Shown: one piece after another, positions 57,390 through 64,000 of the stretch
How the letters are laid out: every line of letters starts with the position of its first letter
Numbering within the stretch: position 1 is the stretch's first letter
From: Selaginella moellendorffii
Lineage: Eukaryota; Streptophyta; Lycopodiopsida; Selaginellales; Selaginellaceae
DNA: 64,000 bases
Reading direction: 5' to 3'
Assembly (NCBI RefSeq): GCF_000143415.4
Contig: NW_003314278.1
Coordinates: forward strand, 140,371 to 204,370
Position numbers and translations under genes: made by a program
The notes under the pieces: generated by a model
The model's database searches: none
What the model saw: only the letters and a program-made list of their open reading frames with translations
Told to the model about the DNA's origin: nothing

Positions 57390-59390
57390 AGAAGCTAGGC
57401 CGTGGACGCGGCCCCCTTTCCTCACGTCCTCCACGTCCTACTTCTTGTAGTAGTGCGGCGCGATCTCCACAAGCCAGTCCTTCACCTCGATCGCATTCCT
57501 CATGTACTCCTTGGTGATGAGCACCAGCTCGTTGTACACCACCCACCGCGGCAGCACCTGCGAGAGGCCCGAGCCGGGAGGAATGTGCACCACCTGCGGG
57601 TTCCTGGTCCCGGATGTCGCGAGCCTGCTTCATGCTGCGCACCTGGATCGTAGCACCAGTTGGAGCTGTAGTTGGTCTCCTTCCACGAGTCGTAGACGCG
57701 CAAGCGCGATTCCGGAGTGGACGTTCATGCGGGCCGTGTCGGCGTGGACCTGATTGTAGAAGATGGAGCATCGCGGCGATAGAGATGATCTCCTTGCAGC
57801 ACTTAAGTTGAACATGCACACAACTAGGGCAGGTAGTTTAGTGGTAGAGCACTTGGCACCGGTGTAAGAGGTCTTGGGTTTAATCCAGATCCATTTTCCA
57901 ACATGGTGTGGTATAGCTTAGGTCTTGGGTTCAATCCCTAGTCTGTCCAGATCCATTTTCCAACAACTTGAACTTGTCCGGCGAAGCCACGATCATCTTG
58001 GACAGCATCAGGTCCAGTGGGAACTGGGCCATCCTCCTCCCCAGCTGGATCATTCAGCGAGCCCAGCGCATACAGCTGCTCCAGGGCCCTCACCAGCGTC
58101 TCGGCCAGTGGAAGTTGAAGTTCATGAGGTCGTTGATGCCCAGGCTCTTGAGCATGAGCACGATGTTGCCTAGGTTGGTCCGCTGGATCTCCGGCACCGT
58201 GTTGTCCTTCATCTCGTTGTTGAACAACCACTGCGTGAACGTGGGGGAACGTCCGCCCCACTCGTCCGGCTCTCTGTATCGCCGCCGCTTTGGAGATTGG
58301 AGCTATGATGAGCGAGCACCACCTTTCGTGCTCCAGGAGGAGTCTGCTCGAAGATCTTTGCTTGCAAGTCCGATGGAAGGTTGGCATAGATGGGACAGAT
58401 GATCAGCTCCGCTATCCTGGAACCGCTGCCTCGAGCTCCGTCAGAAACACGCCGGGGGGCTGCATGATGTGGATTTGCAGCACCGTCACAACGGCAGCGT
58501 CCAAGTACGACCTCCGGAGCCTTTGGTGAACATGGGATGTCGCCTTCCCGGAATGGTAAAGATCGGGGCGTCATCAAAGTACATGGAGAACTTCTCGGCG
58601 TCTAAAGTCGCACTGGAGGTCAGCACCTTGAGATCTTGCCGGAAGCGAGCTTGATGTCCTTCATCAGCCCGAACAGGAGGTCCGTCGAGATAAGCCTCGT
58701 CGACGATCATCACACTGTAGCTCTTGAGATCCGGCTTGCCGAGACAGCAGCTGTCATGTCCTTGAGCTTAGTCTTTTCCGAGGTGCAATCTTCAAACTGA
58801 ATCGAATACGAGCTTCGCATTCATCTCTTGGGCCACTCAAGCCGCCACACTCCGGGGTTGAGTGCACCCGATCCTTCCACCCTTGGTGTAGCCAGCTTCG
58901 TGAAGATACTCTCTCCCACTATCACAAGAACCTGGTACTGCTCTATAGTATCCGCCGGTATGGATAGATTGACAGCTTCTTTCTCTCCTCGAGAATGTGC
59001 TCGTGCTCTGTTTGCGCCAGCTTTCCTGCTCTCCTTCTCATCCTCGGGCTCGTTCTCGTCGGACATGATATCGGCTTGCACGAACGGACTTCACAAACTC
59101 GTAGTCGTCCTTGAGCTCCTCCAGCTTCTTGTCTTGCCTCTTCTTGAGGTAGGAATGGCGAAAGATCTTCCTCACCACTCTCCTGTAATTGCAAGCACCG
59201 CGAGAGATCACCGAAAATTTCTGATGTTGGCCTCGTCCCTCTCCTTCAGCCTGGCCTCCAGCTCTTCTCGCGCTGACGTCGCGGATCCCGGCGGCGTCGC
59301 AGCACGACTCGATCATCACCGCCATCACAGCCTCGCCCGGCCGCCACTCCTCGATATTCTTTGAATTCTGACCATTAATGTGGACTTGGC
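57390..59390 (-). pseudogene. DEAH-box RNA helicase pseudogene (PRP2-like)
   Basis: Remnant of a spliceosomal DEAH helicase. From the N terminus: SYLKKRQDKKLEELKDDYEF (about 59150); motif II region IVDEAYLDG where DEAHE is expected; motif [19 protein letters not shown] then [12 protein letters not shown] (about 58580); [18 protein letters not shown] (motif VI, about 58300); [59 protein letters not shown]; and near the end [20 protein letters not shown]. The blocks lie in different frames and long parts are deleted, for example between ARDIRDQ and the VVHIPPG block. Motif II is damaged, so it cannot be active. It is also interrupted by the insertion at 57814-57967. Confidence 0.88.
57814..57967 (+). 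mobile_element. tRNA-like (SINE-like) insertion
   Basis: About 150 bp inserted in the helicase pseudogene between the codons for SPDKFK and CKEIISIAAM. It is flanked by ttgaac on both sides (57808-57813 and 57968-57973). It has a tRNA-like head: A-box-like tagtttagtggtagagca (57837-57854) and B-box-like gggtttaatcc. A second B-box-like gggttcaatcc and the repeated word cagatccattttccaac follow. It may be a SINE or a degenerate tRNA pair. Confidence 0.5.
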
Positions 59391-59456
59391 TTAAAATTGA
59401 TAATTATTCTACTTTTCATGGAAACGTCATATAAGAATATCCCTTCAACAATATTC

Positions 59457-61586
59457 TCATTCACGGACTGGATAGGGAGGTCTGTTGCACCGATAAGATA
59501 GGTAGCGATCATAGTTCCAAAATGCAAGGAGGTCTGTTGCAGCTACCCACGCTCTCCAGGTGGGTTCGTCCTTTATGACAAAGTGAACCTACAATTTCGA
59601 ACACAGAATAACAAAGGCATGTCTAATCCAGGGCAGCTTACCTCAATGGACGGTTTAGCACTTCTGAGTGCCTTTTGTACGCTTTCCACAGCAATCCGTG
59701 CCGCTTTATCCAGAGGAAACCTGAAACACAATGCCAACTCAGTATACAAGAGGTAAGGTGTGAGTACAAACCCGCCACATCCGCACGAGATAGCTGGGAG
59801 CGCTATGTGCTTAACGCCTTTCTTGCGAGCAAATGTTATAGCGTTCCTGTAGTAGCAAAAGCACAATGTATCAAATTTGCTACACACTCCGACATACTCA
59901 TAAGTGAGACCAAGTTGCTTGGCAGCTTCCGTCTCCATGTCTTTGAAGTATTTTGGGCCTCTAGTAATAATGATTTTAGGTGCTGGTAGTCCTCCTGAAG
60001 GGCTGAGAAACGAGTCAGTTAAAAGGTGGAAAACGAAATAAGGAAAGACACTTACATGATATCCAAGCCAGTAAAGCTCGACCCAGTGGCAAAACCTATT
60101 TCTGAAGAGAAAAGAAAAGACAGAAGCTCATGTCAAAATGCCAAACACCCCTTTGCGTTACCTCTGTGTATCTGACCTCCAACAGGAACTACAATAGCGT
60201 CCTTCCTTCCGTCCACAAACCACTCTTTTATGTCCCCGCTTTTAATCACAAACTTGCAAGAGCCGACTTTACAAACAAGCTTGAGGTCCTTTCCCTGATC
60301 AAAAGCCACTAAATCTCAAACCACGACCTCTGGAAAAAAAAAAAAAACAAGAGGGAAATTTGAAGTATTATTACCTTGAGGTCCATCACCTTTATGCAGG
60401 GGTCCCTAGGAGGTCCGGGATTGCAACAGATATAGGGTTCGGGTACTTGAGCGTTCCCATTGACTGAAAACAGTAATATGGTCATATAGCTATAATTGAT
60501 GTCCTGTACGTACCTAGGGGGCGGAAACCACAGGGTGTAACATCATATAACTCTATCATCGCTGTTTCGTCTTCGAACTCATCTTCATCTTCAGATTCAG
60601 ATTCAGATTCAGATTCAGATTCGTCCACAGGCTCGGGATTCATATCGATTGGGTCTTCCTCTCCATTGGCCACTTTCTGTCGCAGCAGCTCTCCAACAGG
60701 AACTAGTGCGAACGTCCTGCATTCATCGGTCCCTGCAGCAATCTGGCGGCAAGCTTCCTCGAGGCCCTGTACTAGTTCGCACATTACAAGCTCGTTTGAG
60801 GATCAAAAGTATAAAATACTCACCATTGCGTCAATCCGAGTGGTGAAAACGCTAGTATAATCGCCATCCATGTGACAACTCAGGTGCGCCAATGCAACGA
60901 GAAGATAGGTGTCTGCTGTAGTCACCCGCTCCTGCGTCCACCAAGCTTCCAGAATAACAAATTTCAACAAAAGAGTGAGTACCTTGTGGTAATAAAAAGG
61001 TTCACTGCTACTTTGCGGCGGGCTAGCATTTTTGAGACGGTAGAGAGAACTTGGACGGGTCAGCATCTCGTCCTTCCCATTTCGGCACAGCATCACCGAC
61101 GCAAAGGCCTCGCCAAACACATACACATGCGCATCTCCAAGCACCACCACCAAGGACCTGTTTTGCGCACACCAATCCTATAACCAGAACCAAAGCAAAC
61201 ATTTACAGCAACAGCAGTAATCACCACCACATACCCAGCAATCTGATGTTCCTACCACAGCCCGCAGCTCTTCATTCATCCTGCAAAAGAACCACCGATG
61301 TTTTGGAAAAGGTACAATGCACATACTCTTACTTTGTGAATGCGAGCTCCAGAGCTCGTGGAGTACCGAAAGTTGACAGCTCCAGAGATGCTCGAATGTG
61401 ATCCATGAGGCGAGATCGGCGTAACTTGAGAAGTTCGATATGTAGAGAATAGAGGTGAATATCTCTTACGCTCGGATAAGCTGCATGGAAAATTAACACA
61501 GCTCGCTCCTGCACTCTCCCCAGCTCCGGCAAGCACACGACATGCACAGTCGCATCCTGCGGCGGCTCGACTATCACTGCCTCCAT
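59457..61586 (-). CDS. macrodomain (Appr-1''-p processing-like) protein
   Basis: C-terminal macrodomain, a fold that binds or hydrolyses ADP-ribose. Twelve exons: 61586-61333, 61280-61256, 61177-60983, 60931-60824, 60766-60514, 60463-60375, 60294-60162, 60101-60056, 60002-59898, 59846-59772, 59720-59642, 59588-59457; 1494 nt, 497 residues. Macrodomain blocks: GRKDAIVVPVGG, GGLPAPKIIITRGPKYF, ARKKGVKHIALPAISCGCGG, FPLDKAARIAVESVQKAL and VHFVIKDE. The usual VNAAN loop is replaced by VPVGG, so catalysis is doubtful. The N-terminal 300 residues are unrecognised and include an acidic tract SESESESESEDEDEFEDE encoded by a (gattca)n repeat. Starts 74 bp from PARG, divergently. Confidence 0.82.
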
Positions 61587-61660
61587 CGCCCAAGCCCTAG
61601 GGTAATTTAAATAGCTAGGGAATATTCTATATTAACAAATGTTAAGCTTGTGTTGCCCTA
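61587..61660. promoter_or_regulatory. 74-bp bidirectional promoter, macrodomain gene and PARG
   Basis: The only DNA between the two start codons. AT-rich with taatttaaatag and ggaatattctatatta; a TATA-like tatatt at 61628-61633 could serve the plus strand. Confidence 0.6.
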
Positions 61661-63558
61661 ATGGCTGTCGGTATGGCGCCTTTGTTGCCTCTCACGCTGG
61701 ATGAAGCGTCCAAGGTCCTGGAATGGCCGATCGGCGTTTCTATGGCGCTCTCGGAGCTCGCGCAGGGCCCGGCGATCAGCCGCGTCTCGTCCGGAGAGGC
61801 CCTGCTGGATTACATCGTGGAGATGCGTCGTCTGGGCGGGATGAGAGATGCCAGGCTTCCGGCTAGGGCTGTGCAAGGAATGGGCTTGTTCTTCCGCGAG
61901 GTAAGCCAAATTCTTGATCCGGTTGCGCAAAAAATCTGGCTTCCAGCTCGTACCAGAAGATTTCTCTCGCGGATTCTTTGGCTCGTTGCTGCCAGCGATG
62001 GCTCAGCTCGCCTTGAGGCTGTCGGCGCTTGTCAAGGATCACATTGATGGCAGCGTGAGCGATCGTTTTCCATCACAACTGGATTTTTTGCAGCTGCGTG
62101 CTCTTCCCGCCGGACAAAGTGGCATGGTTTTGCTGAGCCAGGTAAAAGATTTCATCCATTTTCTTCTTTGAGTTCTTCATTCTCTTATGCCAGCAGATCA
62201 CCACCAGGAGCTTGTGGCATCGATTCTAGCGTGCGGGTTTTTCTGCTTGTATCCTTCGGCAGAGAGGAACAAATTGGATCTTCCCGACTTAAACTTCTAT
62301 AAACTCTTCATGTAAGTTGCACTGGGCTTTGTTTTTTTCCCTTTCTGTTTATCTGTTGCTTTTTGCAGGGCACTGGTTGATGAGAATCGAGAAGAGAGTG
62401 CCAAGCACAAGATCATATGCTTGTTGCATTACTTTCAGATTGTTTGTGAAAGCGTACCGCAAGGAATGATTTCTTACGAGCGCAAGGTGTTGTCTTTGGA
62501 ACAAGAGATGGAGGATCCTTTCTCTTTCTGGAGCAGTTCCTCGAGACCGCTGTGTCAAATACTGGTATTAGTCACAAGCCTTGTCAGCTCATTAACTTGT
62601 TCTCTTCTTTTCAGGTAATGGAAGATGGCACTATAGAAGGTAGTGATACTCCCGTTTTGGAGGTGGATTTCGCCAACAGGGTCTTAGGTGGTGGTGTACT
62701 CGGCGCCGGATGCTTGCAGGTAGACTTCTCTACGTTTAAAACCTATGTGAACAATTGTGACAGGAGGAGATTAGATGCGTAATCAATCCCGAACTGATCG
62801 CTGGAAGGCTTTTCTTACCGGCAATGCAAGACAATGAAGCAATAGAAATAGTCGGGACGCAGTGCTACAATCGATATGAGGGGTATGCCGAGTTTATCTT
62901 ACCACGGAAGCGTTCTAACTTCTTTTTCCCGATAGATATGCCTCGAGCTTTCGTTTTGCTGGAAAGTTCTTCGACAACAAAGCCAGAGATGCATGGGGTC
63001 GAAAGGAAACGCACATTGTGGCCATTGACGCTCTCCCGTTTCCGGGAGAAGCACAATTCGACGCTGCGCTAATGCTGCGGTAGGCTCTCGTTTTCGATAC
63101 TTTTTCGTTGTGACTTTTCTCTTTTTTTTTCTTGAACTTTTTACTGTACCAGGGAACTTAACAAGGCATATTGTGGCTTTCTCGTCCATCAGTCGATTCA
63201 ATGCGGTGGCTCGAGTGAAAGCACTCGTGGAGTAGCCACCGGCAACTGGGGATGTGGGGTCTTTGGCGGGGACCATGAAGTTAAGAGCATGCTCCAGTGG
63301 CTGGCTGCCTCGGAGGTAAGCATCTCTCTGTCGCAAAAATTCATGCTTTGGGACGATGAGAAACCTTTGCAGGCTGGCCGGCCCTTCTTGTTGTACTACA
63401 CATTCAAAGATCCACGTACCACGAAGCTCCAGAGAATAGCCGACTGGATTTTAGAACAAAAGTGGAGCGTCCTGGAACTCTGGAGCGTTTTGATCGAGTA
63501 TGGAAAAGGAAGGAAGTATACCAAGGTGGGATTTTTTGACTGGCTTCTTCCAGATTAA
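61661..63558 (+). CDS. PARG: poly(ADP-ribose) glycohydrolase
   Basis: Cleaves poly(ADP-ribose) chains to ADP-ribose, in nucleus and cytosol; acts in DNA damage and stress responses. Ten exons: 61661-61900, 61947-62054, 62094-62141, 62208-62311, 62369-62564, 62615-62719, 62764-62882, 62936-63079, 63153-63315, 63373-63558; 1413 nt, 470 residues, the plant length. N-terminal helical part with LPARAVQGMGLFFRE and LRALPAGQSGMVLLSQ. Catalytic signature GGGVLGAGCLQEE (both Glu present, split exactly by an intron after Gln), preceded by LEVDFANR and followed by VINPELIAGRLF. Later blocks: NRYEGYASSFRFAG, VAIDALP, GVATGNWGCGVFGGD. A second ATG at residue 5 is possible. Confidence 0.96.
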
Positions 63559-63787
63559 TCGCAAGTGAAGACGCTGAGCTCCTCGCATCGATTTTTCCGT
63601 GAAGAACTGGGAAGAACTCGATGATTTGTCAATACGGAAGAAGCTCATGGTTAGAACAAAGAGTTCTTGGAATTTTTCTATATCCGGAGTACGTGGAGCA
63701 AAGTGAGATCCGTTCATTAACACTGTCGTAAGAGAGCATCCATTGAATATACTTTCTCTCGAGCCAGTAGTTTTTTTTTTCTTCGCA

Positions 63788-63794
63788 TATATAA
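63788..63794 (+). promoter_or_regulatory. TATA box of the downstream gene
   Basis: TATATAAG about 45 bp before the ATG at 63839. Confidence 0.6.
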
Positions 63795-63838
63795 GGTGTG
63801 CCTTGGAGGACCGGTAGGGTTTTAGAGATCACGGCGCC

Positions 63839-64000
63839 ATGGGAGAGGCATTGCTCGACGCTGGGGGCGAATCGATGCTCCCGCCACAGGCGTTCCTGGA
63901 GCGGCTCAAGGATTTCGGGCAGGAGCACACGCTGGGGCGCTGGAAGGAGCTGAACGAGGTGGAGCGCGACGAGCTGATCTGCGAATTGGAGGTGGGAAAT
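63839..64000 (+). CDS. UDP-N-acetylglucosamine pyrophosphorylase, first exon (partial)
   Basis: Start of a gene that runs off the window. Exon 1 (63839-63991, 51 codons, then gtggga) encodes MGEALLDAGGESMLPPQAFLE followed by RLKDFGQEHTLGRWKELNEVERDELICELE. The PPQ-LLERLKDYGQE...W-EL...ER-EL block is typical of the N terminus of plant UAP/GlcNAc1pUT enzymes, which make UDP-GlcNAc from UTP and GlcNAc-1-phosphate in the cytosol. Only the N terminus is visible, so the assignment is moderate. Confidence 0.7.
   Translation, partial: MGEALLDAGGESMLPPQAFLERLKDFGQEHTLGRWKELNEVERDELICELEVGN

Noticed and set aside
57830-57900. Functional tRNA gene
   Set aside because: A- and B-box-like motifs are present but the acceptor and T stems do not pair properly; better read as a tRNA-derived insert.

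Overview
The window looks like a nuclear segment of a small-genome lycophyte, most likely Selaginella moellendorffii. The genes are plant families: pentatricopeptide-repeat (PPR) proteins, family-1 glycosyltransferases, oleosins, subtilases and meiotic topoisomerase VIB-like. Introns are mostly 50-60 bp, genes are packed closely, and many neighbours are head-to-head. This assignment is inference; no database was searched.

Layout. 1-6.7 kb: a decayed alpha-expansin gene split by a Ty3/gypsy chromovirus (431-5961) with matching LTRs and a 5-bp target duplication carrying one mismatch. 7.6-10.9 kb: two stretches of unidentified, probably decaying coding sequence. 11.8-20.06 kb: a transposon cluster. 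It holds a Mutator-like element (11802-15456, 9-bp target duplication, ~280-bp inverted repeats) and next to it a second element encoding a retroviral-integrase-like DDE protein without reverse transcriptase. 20.1-29.6 kb: a rearranged glycosyltransferase duplication with one intact copy (27873-29384), one frameshifted copy, one shredded inverted copy, duplicated flanking segments and a tRNA-Glu.

29.8-54.8 kb is gene-dense: a YIP1-family protein, an 11-exon subtilase, the GINS subunit SLD5, a divergent oleosin pair, PPR, MTOPVIB, a DYW-type PPR, another glycosyltransferase, a third oleosin, a subtilase lacking its PA domain, a third PPR, a tRNA m7G methyltransferase and a cytochrome P450. 54.9-59.4 kb is a graveyard: a duplicated methyltransferase exon, an F-box/kelch-like remnant, PPR scraps in both orientations, and a DEAH-box helicase (PRP2-like) pseudogene interrupted by a tRNA-like insertion. 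59.5-64 kb returns to intact genes: a macrodomain protein head-to-head with poly(ADP-ribose) glycohydrolase, then the first exon of a UDP-N-acetylglucosamine pyrophosphorylase.

Shared roles. Macrodomain protein and PARG, both linked to ADP-ribose, share a 74-bp intergenic region. Three oleosins mark oil-body biology; two have a CATGCATG (RY) motif just upstream of a TATA box. The three PPR genes fit the large plant RNA-editing family, but only one keeps a complete DYW domain. Most spliced gene models were joined by hand; where exon lengths sum to a multiple of three without stops, this is stated.
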